This document shows positions 41,719 through 50,008 of a stretch of 64,000 bases of DNA, piece by piece (position 1 is the stretch's first letter; each line of letters opens with the position of its first letter). Made by a program: the position numbers and the translations under genes. The notes under the pieces are model-generated. The model saw only the letters and a program-made list of their open reading frames with translations. It was not told the origin of the DNA and did not search any database. The DNA comes from Salinibacterium sp. SWN167 (GTDB lineage Bacteria > Actinomycetota > Actinomycetes > Actinomycetales > Microbacteriaceae): assembly GCF_015864665.1 (NCBI RefSeq), contig NZ_JADYWU010000001.1, positions 1 through 64,000 on the forward strand, in the 5' to 3' direction.

Positions 41719-41794
41719 CCGTCGATACTATTCCCATGCTTTGACGCGCCGCAGAACACATCCCCAGCCGAGACACCGCGACTAGGCTTTGGTC

Positions 41795-42079
41795 ATGGCC
41801 AGCGAAGTTATCCACGACCCTGCAATGCACCGGTACGAGTTGCTTGTCGATGGCGTGCAGGCCGGACTCGCCGACTACCAGCTGCGCGACGATCAGATCG
41901 TTTTTGTGCACACCGAGATTGATCCCAAGTTTCGAGGCCGGGGTCGCGGCAGCGAACTAGCCCGCGGCGCCCTGAATCTGGTGCGTGCCGAAAGCGAAAC
42001 CCGCGTCGTGGCAAAGTGCGAGTTCATCGATAAATTCATCACCGATCACCCCGAGTACCGCGACCTTCTCAGCCGCTAG
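41795..42079 (+). CDS. Small GNAT-like N-acetyltransferase (YjdJ type)
   Basis: Protein of 94 residues from the ATG at 41795 (MASEVIHDPAMHRYEL). It has the minimal GNAT core of the YidJ/YjdJ group: YQLRDDQIVFVHTEIDPKFRGRGRGSELARGALNLVRAESETRVVAKCEFIDKFITDHPEY. FRGRGRGSELA is the acetyl-CoA pyrophosphate loop. Substrate unknown. Length equals family norm. Confidence 0.85.
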   Translation: MASEVIHDPAMHRYELLVDGVQAGLADYQLRDDQIVFVHTEIDPKFRGRGRGSELARGALNLVRAESETRVVAKCEFIDKFITDHPEYRDLLSR

Positions 42080-42113
42080 TCGCTCTTCGCGGCTGGTCGG
42101 TCAATCGCCGCCG

Positions 42114-42869
42114 TCAGCGTCGGGGAACGACTACCGGATGCCCGCCAACGTCGTGCAGGTCGACCGCGAGGCCATAGACCCGCTCGACGCGCTCGGCGGT
42201 GAGTACTTCGCTGGGAGTACCGATCGCGTCGAGCGTGCCGTGCGCAACGAGGGCGAGGCGGTCGGAGTAGGCACCGGCGAGGCTGAGGTCGTGGAGTACG
42301 ACCACGACAGCACGACCATCGGCGGCCATCGAGCGGGCAACCCGCATCACCTCTTCTTGGTGGCGCAGGTCGAGGGCTGCAGTCGGCTCATCTAAGAACA
42401 CGACGGGGGTGTGCTGAGCGAGAACTCGCGCGAGCGAGACGCGCGCCTTTTCGCCCCCCGACAGCGTGGTGAACCGGCGCTCGCTCAGGTGGGCGACATC
42501 CGTGACGGCAAGAGCATCATTGACGACGGCAACGTCGTCACGGCTATCCCTGGTTCGCGACCACGGGCTTCGGCCCATGGCAACGACTTCAGACACCCGG
42601 AAGGGAAAACTGACTGTGTTCTCTTGAGTGAGAACGGCGCGCAGGCGGGCGAGCTCTGCATGTCGGATGCCGCCAATATCCCGCCCGTCAATGGTCACGG
42701 TTCCGCTGTCTGGCTTGCGGTCGCCGCTCAAGACCGACAGCAGCGTCGACTTTCCGGCACCGTTGGGCCCGACGAGGGCAAGGACTTCGCCCGGAGCTAC
42801 GTCGAGGCTGACGTCGTCGAGGATGGCGCGAGAGTCGAGTCGAACACTCACGTTGCGCGCGCTGATCAT
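42114..42869 (-). CDS. Heme/siderophore-type ABC transporter ATP-binding protein
   Basis: ABC ATPase of 251 residues of the FecE/HmuV group. Walker A GPNGAGKSTLLSVLSG, Q-loop VLTQENTVSFPFRVSEVVAMGRSPW, signature LSGGEKARVSLARVLAQ, Walker B VVFLDEPTAALD, H-loop VLHDLSLAGAYSDRLALVAHG. The FPFRVSEVVAMGR segment is characteristic of hemin importers. The ATG at 42869 overlaps the permease stop (ATGA) and has GGAGGG upstream. Confidence 0.9.
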   Translation of the reverse strand: MISARNVSVRLDSRAILDDVSLDVAPGEVLALVGPNGAGKSTLLSVLSGDRKPDSGTVTIDGRDIGGIRHAELARLRAVLTQENTVSFPFRVSEVVAMGRSPWSRTRDSRDDVAVVNDALAVTDVAHLSERRFTTLSGGEKARVSLARVLAQHTPVVFLDEPTAALDLRHQEEVMRVARSMAADGRAVVVVLHDLSLAGAYSDRLALVAHGTLDAIGTPSEVLTAERVERVYGLAVDLHDVGGHPVVVPRR

Positions 42870-43906
42870 GCCCACCCTCCGCTCTGGCGGCGTTGGCGGA
42901 ACAGAAGGTAGAAGAAGAACGGGCCGCCAATGAGCGAGGTGAGGAGACCGATCGGTAGGTCGCCGCCGGGCACGACGGAGCGGGCGAGCAGGTCGGAGAG
43001 CACGAGCAGTACTGCGCCGCCGACAGCGCTGGCAATGATGAGCGGGCGATGGGCCGGCCCGATCGCCATCCGCATGGCGTGCGGCACAACCAAACCGACG
43101 AAGGCAATGATTCCCACAAACGCCACGGCAACACCGGTGAGAAGAGCAACGATCACGATCGACACGATGCGCAGGCGCTCAACGTTCACACCGAGGTGAC
43201 GAGCGTTGCGCTCCCCCAGCGCGAGCAGGTCGAAGGGGCGCGCGAGCACCACGGCGGCGACGAGACCGATCGCGGTGACGAGCGCCACGATGAGCACTTC
43301 GCTCCAGCGCGAACCATTGAGCGAGCCCAGTTGCCAAAACACGATTTGTTCGCGGCTGCCCGAGTCGGCGACGAACAGCAAGAAAGCGAGGCCGGCGCCA
43401 GCGAAGGCGTTCACGGCGATACCGGTCAACAGCAGCGTCACCACTTCGGTGCGACCGTTGGCCCGCGAGACGAAGTAAACCAGCAGCGTGGCGAGCAGCC
43501 CGCCGACGAAAGCAAAGAGCGCAATCGCACTGTCACCGAGCGCGGCAACTCCCACCACGATCGCAATCGCGGCACCAAGAGCGGCACCGGATGAAACACC
43601 CACGACGCCAGGTTCGGCCAGCGGGTTGCCAAAGATGGCTTGCATCACAGCGCCCGCAACGGCGAGCGCTGCACCCACGACCATGGCCATCGCAATCCGG
43701 GGGAAACGCACCACCCAGAGCGTGGATTCCACGATCGAATCGGTGGGTGCCCAGGCGTTCTGGATGCCGAGCGAGCGCAGCAGCGATCCGCCCACTTCGG
43801 CAGGGCTCACCGGAAGTTGCCCGAGCACAGCCGACGCCACGATGCCGCCCAGCAGCAGCGCGGCAAGGGTGAGCGTGAGGGTCAGGCCGCGGAGAGTGGT
43901 GTTCAC
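42866..43906 (-). CDS. FecCD-family iron/heme ABC transporter permease
   Basis: Polytopic permease of 346 residues with about ten helices. Family blocks include WVVRFPRIAMAMVVGAALAVAGAVMQAIFGNPLAEPGVVGVSSGAALGAAIAIV, FWQLGSLNGSRW and FVGLVVPHAMRMAIGPAHRPLI. By motif closest to HmuU-type heme permeases; cobalamin or siderophore cannot be excluded. The GTG at 43906 overlaps the stop of the lipoate-ligase-like gene (GTGA); an ATG at 43924 is an alternative. No binding-protein gene adjoins it in this window. Confidence 0.9.
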   Translation of the reverse strand: MNTTLRGLTLTLTLAALLLGGIVASAVLGQLPVSPAEVGGSLLRSLGIQNAWAPTDSIVESTLWVVRFPRIAMAMVVGAALAVAGAVMQAIFGNPLAEPGVVGVSSGAALGAAIAIVVGVAALGDSAIALFAFVGGLLATLLVYFVSRANGRTEVVTLLLTGIAVNAFAGAGLAFLLFVADSGSREQIVFWQLGSLNGSRWSEVLIVALVTAIGLVAAVVLARPFDLLALGERNARHLGVNVERLRIVSIVIVALLTGVAVAFVGIIAFVGLVVPHAMRMAIGPAHRPLIIASAVGGAVLLVLSDLLARSVVPGGDLPIGLLTSLIGGPFFFYLLFRQRRQSGGWA

Positions 43907-44952
43907 GGAACGCGCTGCAACCATTCTTCAGTGCCGAATTTTTCGGTCACGAGTTCTTCAGCACGAGCGATCTCATCGCTGGTGAGTTCGCTCTCGGTGA
44001 GACCGTGCAGCCCACGGAAGGTGGCAACCATTCTGTCGATGATGTCGGCACGTTCCATGCCGGTCTGGCTGCGGAGCGGGTCGACTCGCTTGGCCGCCGA
44101 CTTGGTGCCCTTGTCGCTCATTTTCTCGCGACCGATGCGCAGCACCTGCACCATCTTCTCGCCGTCCATGTCGTAACTCATGGTGACGTGGTGCAGCACA
44201 GCACCAGCACCGAGACGCTTTTGGGCTGCCCCGCCGATCTTGCCCGTGGGGCTCGCAATGTCGTTGAGGGGTTGGTAGCTGGCATCGATGCCGAGTGATT
44301 TGAGAGCGATGATGACCCACTCGTCGAGGAACGCATACGAGTCAGCGAAGGTCATGCCCTGCACGAGCTCGACCGGCGCGTAGATCGAGTAGGTGATGAC
44401 GGTGCCCGCCTCCATAAACATGGCGCCACCGCCTGAGATGCGGCGCACGACCTCGAAGCCGAACTTCTTCGCGTTCTCGAGGTCAACTTCGTTGCGCAGA
44501 GACTGGAAGCTGCCGATCACGACGGCGGGCTTGTCCCATTCCCAGATGCGCAGAGTGGGTTGGCGACGACCGGAGGCAACCTCTTCGGAGAGCACCTGAT
44601 CCATCGCCATTTGCAGGCGCGGTTCGAGAGGTGGCCCAGTGACGATCTGCCAGTCGTAGTCTTTCCAGGTCGTGGCACGTTGCAGTGCACGACGGATGGC
44701 CGTGGCGACCGACTCGGCAGAGAAACCGAGCATGACGGTGCCCTCGGGCAGCGACTGCTGAATCGCGGCCGTGATGGTCTTCGCGTCAGAGTTTGCGGGG
44801 AGCCCGTTGATGGCGGCGTTGATGTCTTCGAGAGCATCATCCGGTTCAAGAAAGAAGTCGCCGGCGAGCCGGAAGCTGGTGATGGCGTCGTCGACAACGT
44901 CGAGATCGACCACTACGAGTTTTCCGCCAGGCACCTTGAATTCGCCGTGCAT
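43903..44952 (-). CDS. Lipoate-protein ligase family protein with accessory domain first
   Basis: Protein of 349 residues. The N-terminal 90 residues (GGKLVVVDLDVVDDAITSFRLAGDFFLEPDDALEDINAAINGLP) resemble the LplA accessory domain, which in E. coli LplA lies at the C-terminus, so the order is swapped. The BPL/LplA catalytic domain follows: AMDQVLSEEV, RIWEWDKPAVVIGSFQSLRNEVD, VVRRISGGGAMFMEAGTVTYS-like block and KIGGAAQKRLGAGAVLHHVTMSYD. The RRxSGGG and KI.G.AQ motifs of lipoate ligases are present. It probably attaches lipoate or octanoate to a carrier protein. The ATG at 44952 follows AGGGGTGAGTG. The downstream transporter genes overlap it. Confidence 0.8.
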   Translation of the reverse strand: MHGEFKVPGGKLVVVDLDVVDDAITSFRLAGDFFLEPDDALEDINAAINGLPANSDAKTITAAIQQSLPEGTVMLGFSAESVATAIRRALQRATTWKDYDWQIVTGPPLEPRLQMAMDQVLSEEVASGRRQPTLRIWEWDKPAVVIGSFQSLRNEVDLENAKKFGFEVVRRISGGGAMFMEAGTVITYSIYAPVELVQGMTFADSYAFLDEWVIIALKSLGIDASYQPLNDIASPTGKIGGAAQKRLGAGAVLHHVTMSYDMDGEKMVQVLRIGREKMSDKGTKSAAKRVDPLRSQTGMERADIIDRMVATFRGLHGLTESELTSDEIARAEELVTEKFGTEEWLQRVP

Positions 44953-44985
44953 CACTCACCCCTGTCTAGTTGTACCGAATCCAGC

Positions 44986-45447
44986 CTACTGGGCAGTGTC
45001 AGCCTGCGGAATTGACCAGTCAAGCGGCGGCACGAACTCGCCGTGGCCGTGCTCGATCATGCGGGCCCGCAATCGCCGAAAAGCTTCGTCCAGAGCCGCA
45101 GCACCCGGGTCGCGGTTGATGCCCGTGTGGCTGTATTCATACACATTCCACGACGGCCAGACGTGCAAGTGCGCGTGCGGCACCCGGTAGCCCTCGAACA
45201 TGAGACCGACCCGGTCGGCATCCCACTCGTCACGCTGGGCAAGGCCGATGAGCCGCCCGACCCGGAAGATGTGCATCGCAAGGTCTTCGTCGAGTTCGCT
45301 CCACCGATCAACCTCGAGGCGCGGAATCACGAGCACATGGCCTGGCTTGCGGGGCTCGATCGTGAGAATGGCGAAGACACGGTCATCCGCCCAAATAAAG
45401 CGCCCGGGCGAGCGGCCGTTCAGAATCTCAGTGAAAATTGATGCCAT
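44986..45447 (-). CDS. HIT family protein
   Basis: Nucleotide hydrolase/transferase of 153 residues. N-terminal IWADDRVFAILTIEPRKPGHVLVIPRLEVDRWSEL and the histidine triad VPHAHLHVWP at about 111-120. Members hydrolyse dinucleoside polyphosphates or AMP-lysine-type conjugates. Start ATG directly abuts the stop of the hydrolase gene upstream on the same strand with no gap, so the two are likely cotranscribed. Confidence 0.9.
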   Translation of the reverse strand: MASIFTEILNGRSPGRFIWADDRVFAILTIEPRKPGHVLVIPRLEVDRWSELDEDLAMHIFRVGRLIGLAQRDEWDADRVGLMFEGYRVPHAHLHVWPSWNVYEYSHTGINRDPGAAALDEAFRRLRARMIEHGHGEFVPPLDWSIPQADTAQ

Positions 45448-46374
45448 TTATTTGGGTTCGGTCGCCTCGGGTTGGGCTGGCGCCGGAGGTGTCGCGTCAG
45501 GATGCACGGGCTTGAGCCGAGCATCGAGCCACACCACGAGGTCTCGAATGACGTCGTCTTTGTTGGTCTCGTTGAAGATTTCGTGGCGGGCACCCGGATA
45601 CACGATGGCCTCAACGTCGGTGAGCTTGGAGCGCACCACGTAGTCGGCAGCGAGCGCCTCGATGCTGGCTTCACCGCCGAGCGAATCTTCGTCGCCGATC
45701 ATGATGAGGATCGGGATGTCGCGCTTGAGGTGTTTGGCCGGACGACCGAGCAGACGCATGCCGTCGATGGGGCCGAAGAGTTTCAGAGCATCCGCGTAGA
45801 ACGTCAGCGGATCGTGCACGAAGTCTTCGGCGACCTGCGCATCGCGGCTAAGCCATTCGTAGCCAGTGGTGCCGAGGTCTTTGTGCTTGGCGTTGAGGTT
45901 GCCGCTGTTCATGTGGGCGAAGGTGCGGTGCGCGGTGCCGGTGAGGATTGCCACTTCGTATTCGTCGGCGTGGTGATTGAGCACGTCTTGCACCATGAGG
46001 GAGCCCCACGAGTGACCGAGCAGCGCCAACGGAAGGGTGGGGTTCTCGGCCCGAATGATCTTCGTGAGGTCGCGGATGTTTTCGGTCGCCGCCCGCAGGC
46101 CGCCCTTGCCGAGCTTGCCCAGTTTGCTGGCGTCGCCCGCGTTCTGGTCGAGACCGGTTGCACCGTGCCCACGGTGGTCATCGGCATAGACCGTGTAGCC
46201 GGCAGCGACGAGCGCTTGGGCGAGATAGTCGTAGCGGCGGGCGTGGTCGCCGAGGCCGTGCGTGAGCTGAAGCACCGCATGGGCTTTGGGCGATTGCCAC
46301 ACGTAATAGTGAATCGTCACTCCGTGGGCATCCGTGTAGGAGTGATCAGTTCGTGGCACCGTGAACTTGGGCAT
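45448..46374 (-). CDS. Alpha/beta hydrolase, monoacylglycerol-lipase-like
   Basis: Serine hydrolase of 308 residues. VLQLTHGLGDHARRYDYLAQALVAAGYTVYADDHRGHGATGL gives the oxyanion and HG motif, GHSWGSLM the nucleophile Ser, and the Asp/His of the triad lie in IMIGDEDSLGG and YPGARHEIFNE. Pattern matches lysophospholipase/monoglyceride lipase (Hydrolase_4). The ATG at 46374 has a strong AAGGAGG site; a longer frame upstream is not needed. Divergent from the MarR gene. Confidence 0.9.
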   Translation of the reverse strand: MPKFTVPRTDHSYTDAHGVTIHYYVWQSPKAHAVLQLTHGLGDHARRYDYLAQALVAAGYTVYADDHRGHGATGLDQNAGDASKLGKLGKGGLRAATENIRDLTKIIRAENPTLPLALLGHSWGSLMVQDVLNHHADEYEVAILTGTAHRTFAHMNSGNLNAKHKDLGTTGYEWLSRDAQVAEDFVHDPLTFYADALKLFGPIDGMRLLGRPAKHLKRDIPILIMIGDEDSLGGEASIEALAADYVVRSKLTDVEAIVYPGARHEIFNETNKDDVIRDLVVWLDARLKPVHPDATPPAPAQPEATEPK

Positions 46375-46448
46375 TGGGCCTCCTTGCTGCCTCCATTCTA
46401 TGGCGGCGAAGTTCCAAGCAATATGGGTAAAGCTGGCCAGATTCACAT

Positions 46449-46478
46449 TTAGTTAGCAAGACTAATTTGCTAAACTAA
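46449..46478. promoter_or_regulatory. MarR operator in the hydrolase/MarR spacer
   Basis: TTAGTTAGCAA and TTGCTAAACTAA form a near-perfect 30-base inverted repeat around GACTAAT. It ends 5 bases before the GTG of the MarR gene, so binding would block its transcription and that of the exporter. A direct case of autoregulation is inferred. Confidence 0.7.
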
Positions 46479-46483
46479 CGAAA

Positions 46484-46900
46484 GTGCCAGACAAACTAGA
46501 CGACGAGCTTCGAATCACCCTCATGCGTATCGCTCGTCGCATCCGCCAGCAGCGTCACGACGACACCCTGAGCGACAGCCAACTCTCCGTTCTCTACGTG
46601 CTGACTCACCACGGCGGCAGCACCCTCGCCGCCCTCGCCGAGCATGAACACGTCACCCCGCCCTCGATGAACCGCACCGTCAACTGCCTCAGCGACGAAG
46701 GCCTGATCACCCGCTCCAGCTCGCCAGACGACGGCCGCAAAGTGCTCATTGAAGCCACGGATGCCGGAATCGAGTTGGTCGACAAGACCCGCCAACGCCG
46801 CGCAGCTTGGTTCGCCGCAGAGCTCGAGGGGCTCAGCCCCGAGGAGCATGCCGCCCTGCACGCCGCCATCCCCGTTCTCGTGAAGTTGGCCAATTCGTGA
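46484..46900 (+). CDS. MarR family transcriptional regulator
   Basis: Winged-helix regulator of 138 residues. MarR signature: SDSQLSVLYVLTHHGGSTLAALAEHEHVTPPSMNRTVNCLSDEGLITRSSSPDDGRKVLIEATDAGIELV. The wing carries DGRK. GTG start without a Shine-Dalgarno sequence, immediately after a palindromic operator; a leaderless transcript is possible. Its stop overlaps the GTG start of the MFS gene (GTGA). Probably represses itself and the exporter and responds to a drug or other ligand. Confidence 0.92.
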   Translation: MPDKLDDELRITLMRIARRIRQQRHDDTLSDSQLSVLYVLTHHGGSTLAALAEHEHVTPPSMNRTVNCLSDEGLITRSSSPDDGRKVLIEATDAGIELVDKTRQRRAAWFAAELEGLSPEEHAALHAAIPVLVKLANS

Positions 46901-48234
46901 GCGCAATGTTTCGCTCGCTTCGCCTCTTCAACTATCGCCTCTGGATCATCGGTGCTGTCGTCTCCAACACCGGCGCCTGGATGCAACGCACCGCGCAAGA
47001 CTGGATCGTGCTTACTGACCTGACCGATTACGACGCCGCCGCTCTCGGGTTCACAATGGCGCTGCAGTTCGGCCCCATGCTGCTGCTGATGCCACTCACA
47101 GGAATCATCGCCGACCGTTTCGACCGTCGCACCGTGCTGCTGTGGACCCAATTCAGCCAGTTTGCTCTTGCTCTCGGCCTGGGTATCCTTGTGATCTCCG
47201 GTCACGTGCAGTTGTGGCAGGTCTACGTCTTCGCACTCCTGCTCGGAGTCGCGACCGCGATTGATGCCCCCGCTCGTCAAGCGTTCGTCTCAGAACTCGT
47301 GAGCGACAAAGACCTGCCCAACGCTGTGGCGCTCAACTCGATGTCGTTCCAGACCGCTCGCCTCATCGGGCCTGCCGTAGCTGGCGTGCTCGTCGCCGCG
47401 ATCGGTGCCGGGCCGGTCTTCATCGTGAACGCGGCATCCTTCGCCGGCGTACTCGCCTCGCTCTGGTTCATGCGGCGCGGGCAGCTCTTTCCGGTGGCGA
47501 AGCTTGGCCGAGCGAAGGGCCAGATTCGGGATGGGCTGCGCTATGTTCGCGGCCGGCCCGACATTCTGATTGTGCTCGTCATGGTCTTTCTGGTCGGCAC
47601 CTTTGGCTTCAACTTCCCCGTCTTCATCGCGACCATGGCCACCGGAGTCTTCGGCAAGGGAGCCGCCGAGTTCGGGCTGCTGTCGTCGATGATGGCGGTC
47701 GGTGCGGTCGTCGGCTCCCTGCTCGCCGCCCGCCGCGAGCGCGCCCGCTTCGGGGTCGTCATCGTGGGTTCTGCCTTCTTCGGGCTCGCCTGTCTCCTCG
47801 CGGCTTTCGCCCCCAGCTACTGGACGTTCGGCGCCGCCCTCACGATCATCGGCGTCTTCTCGCTTACCATGATGACCACCGCCAACGCCTACGTGCAGAC
47901 CTCGACAACGCCCATCATGCGCGGTCGCGTCATGGCTCTCTACCTCGCGATCTTCGCGGGCGGCACGCCGATCGGCGCCCCCATCGTGGGCTGGGCAGCC
48001 AACGAACTCGGGCCCCGCTGGGCGCTCGGTATCGGTGCCCTCTCGGGTTTACTCGCCGCTGCGGCGGCCATCATCTGGCTCGTCTACAGCCGCGGGATGC
48101 GCGTGGGTCGCGTGCCCGAAAGCCGCTTCCGTCTGCGCTTGCGCTTCCCGCCCGAGCCCACGCCCGATGAAGAGCGTGAGCTCGCCACCCAAGAGATCGC
48201 GATCGTTGAAACCACCACGCGACGCACTAGTTAG
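46897..48234 (+). CDS. MFS transporter (enterobactin exporter/DHA3-like)
   Basis: Major facilitator of 445 residues with twelve helices. FRSLRLFNYRLWIIGAVVSNTGAWMQRTAQDWIVL is the typical MFS_3 opening, followed by GIIADRFDRRTVLLWTQ (motif A) and RAKGQIRDGLRYVRGRPDIL in the central loop. Likely a drug or metabolite exporter. Start GTG overlaps MarR stop; the ATG at 46906 is an alternative three codons in. Its end overlaps the convergent transglutaminase gene by 4 bases. Confidence 0.9.
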   Translation: MSAMFRSLRLFNYRLWIIGAVVSNTGAWMQRTAQDWIVLTDLTDYDAAALGFTMALQFGPMLLLMPLTGIIADRFDRRTVLLWTQFSQFALALGLGILVISGHVQLWQVYVFALLLGVATAIDAPARQAFVSELVSDKDLPNAVALNSMSFQTARLIGPAVAGVLVAAIGAGPVFIVNAASFAGVLASLWFMRRGQLFPVAKLGRAKGQIRDGLRYVRGRPDILIVLVMVFLVGTFGFNFPVFIATMATGVFGKGAAEFGLLSSMMAVGAVVGSLLAARRERARFGVVIVGSAFFGLACLLAAFAPSYWTFGAALTIIGVFSLTMMTTANAYVQTSTTPIMRGRVMALYLAIFAGGTPIGAPIVGWAANELGPRWALGIGALSGLLAAAAAIIWLVYSRGMRVGRVPESRFRLRLRFPPEPTPDEERELATQEIAIVETTTRRTS

Positions 48235-49079
48235 GCCTCGCGGGTAATCTCCACACTCACGAACAGTTTGGAGCCGAAGGGGCCTGCGTACACACCGCGC
48301 AGCGGCGGCACGTCGTTGTAGTCGCGACCGCGACCCACGAGCACGTGCCGATCACCAATGTCGATGAGGTTCGTGGGGTCGTAGCCACGCCACTGCCCGT
48401 TGCAGAACCATTCGATCCACGCGTGGGATTCCCCGACGACCGTTTCACCAATCGCGGCATCCGGTTTCGGGTGCAGGTAACCAGACACATAGCGGGCAGG
48501 AACCCCCACGGAACGCAGCGCGCCCAAAGCGAGATGCGCGATGTCTTGGCAGACACCTTTTCCCCCGGCCCAGGCCTCTGTCGCCGTCGTCGCCACCCCA
48601 GTGACGCCGCTCATGTACTGAATCGCGTTACCGATGGCCATCGAAATTTCGAGGGCACCAGCACAGGCATCATCTGACTTCGCTGCGATATCTTTCGCGA
48701 GCGCAATCACCTCTGCTGGGGGCTCAGTGCGCCGCGTCTGGGTCAAGTTCTCGACGGCTTCCATCGAGAGCTCGGCCGTGGCGATCATCTCGTCCCAGCC
48801 AATCGACTCGAAGTCGTGGGTGCGCTCATGCACCTCAACCAGACTCGTCGCGGTGAGCGACAGCTCCTTGTGGCCCGTCAGCACCTCGAAGGAGGCGACG
48901 CGGGTTCCCCAATAGTCGACGTAGTTGCTCTGGCTTGAGAGCGGCAAGATGTCCAAGTTGGAGAACAATACGAGTTGGCCCTCAACGCTGGCGGGAAGCA
49001 TCCGCGCCTCGTTGTAGGACGCCGTAACTTCGCCGCCGTAGCTGAACCCTGTGGAGTGAACGATCCTGAGACGCTTCAT
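48231..49079 (-). CDS. Transglutaminase family protein
   Basis: Papain-fold protein of 282 residues with an N-terminal bacterial transglutaminase-like beta domain (LRIVHSTGFSYGGEVTASYNEARMLP). The triad is visible: Cys in WAGGKGVCQDIAHLALGALRSVGVPARYVSGYL, His in GESHAWIEWF and Asp in GYDPTNLIDIGDRHVLVGRGRDYNDVPPLRG. The ATG at 49079 overlaps the alpha-E stop (ATGA). Third gene of the conserved ATP-grasp/alpha-E/transglutaminase operon, which is thought to make or process a peptide-like product; the product is not known. Confidence 0.9.
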   Translation of the reverse strand: MKRLRIVHSTGFSYGGEVTASYNEARMLPASVEGQLVLFSNLDILPLSSQSNYVDYWGTRVASFEVLTGHKELSLTATSLVEVHERTHDFESIGWDEMIATAELSMEAVENLTQTRRTEPPAEVIALAKDIAAKSDDACAGALEISMAIGNAIQYMSGVTGVATTATEAWAGGKGVCQDIAHLALGALRSVGVPARYVSGYLHPKPDAAIGETVVGESHAWIEWFCNGQWRGYDPTNLIDIGDRHVLVGRGRDYNDVPPLRGVYAGPFGSKLFVSVEITREA

Positions 49080-50008
49080 GAGATCTCTCCAACCCACTCG
49101 GGAGCAGCATTCGTCGGGAAGTAGCGCTGACGCACTGCCTCCGAAGCCGCACTCGTTGCTGCCTGCACACGATCCATGTGGTGCGGCAGGTCATCCAAAA
49201 TTTCAGCGATCGGTCGATATTCGAGCTCACTGCGGATCTTGCCCAACAGCCGCTGCGCGTCGTCGCCAACCCCCACGCGGTTCATGCGCCGCGGTTCAAG
49301 TTCGCGCATGCAATCCTCTGCCCGCGATACCGAGAACAGAATGCTGCGCGGGAACAAGCGGTCGAGCAACAAGAACTCGGCCGCGTTGCTCGCGCTCGGC
49401 ACACCACGGTAGGTGCGCAGGTAAGGCTCGTAGGCACCACAGGAACGAAGGATGGTCGTCCACGACGGACCACTGGCCTCCGTGAGACTGCGGGTTGCCA
49501 GCAATCGCGCCGTCATGTCTGCGCGTTCGAGGCTGCGACCGAGCGTGAAGAACTGCCACGCTTCGTCCCGACTCGTCGCGGACTCGATGATTCCCACGGC
49601 AAGAGCGGAGCGTTCGCGAACCCAGGCGAAGAAATCGCTGACTTTGTCTCCGGAAATGCGGCGCGGCATCCGAGCCTGCGTTGTATTGAGGCACTCCCAC
49701 AATTCCGTCGACACGATCTCGCGAGCACGCCGGGCATTTTCACGAGCAGCACCGAGCGAATAGGCGATCGAGGCAGGCTCGGTGCGGTCAACAGCAAGGA
49801 TCGACAGCACGTCGCCACGAGTGAGAACAGCATCAGCGGGAGCCTCGCTGCCCATCACACTCAAGAGCGCGCGGCAGGCATCGTCTTCTTCAATCCACGG
49901 GTCTTCGAGCAACAGCTGAAGGTGAACGTCGAGGATGCGGGCGGTTCCGTCAGCACGCTCAATGTAGCGCCCGATCCAGAACAGTGATTCTGCAATGCGG
50001 CTCAGCAT
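49076..50008 (-). CDS. Alpha-E domain protein
   Basis: All-helical protein of 310 residues of the DUF403/alpha-E family: MLSRIAESLFWIGRYIERADGTARILDVHLQLLLEDP and WQFFTLGRSLERADMTARLLATR show the two RxxERAD repeats. Always found with a circularly permuted ATP-grasp protein and a transglutaminase-like protein. It overlaps the ATP-grasp gene by 7 bases. No catalytic site is recognised; it may be a scaffold or binding subunit. Confidence 0.9.
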   Translation of the reverse strand: MLSRIAESLFWIGRYIERADGTARILDVHLQLLLEDPWIEEDDACRALLSVMGSEAPADAVLTRGDVLSILAVDRTEPASIAYSLGAARENARRAREIVSTELWECLNTTQARMPRRISGDKVSDFFAWVRERSALAVGIIESATSRDEAWQFFTLGRSLERADMTARLLATRSLTEASGPSWTTILRSCGAYEPYLRTYRGVPSASNAAEFLLLDRLFPRSILFSVSRAEDCMRELEPRRMNRVGVGDDAQRLLGKIRSELEYRPIAEILDDLPHHMDRVQAATSAASEAVRQRYFPTNAAPEWVGEIS

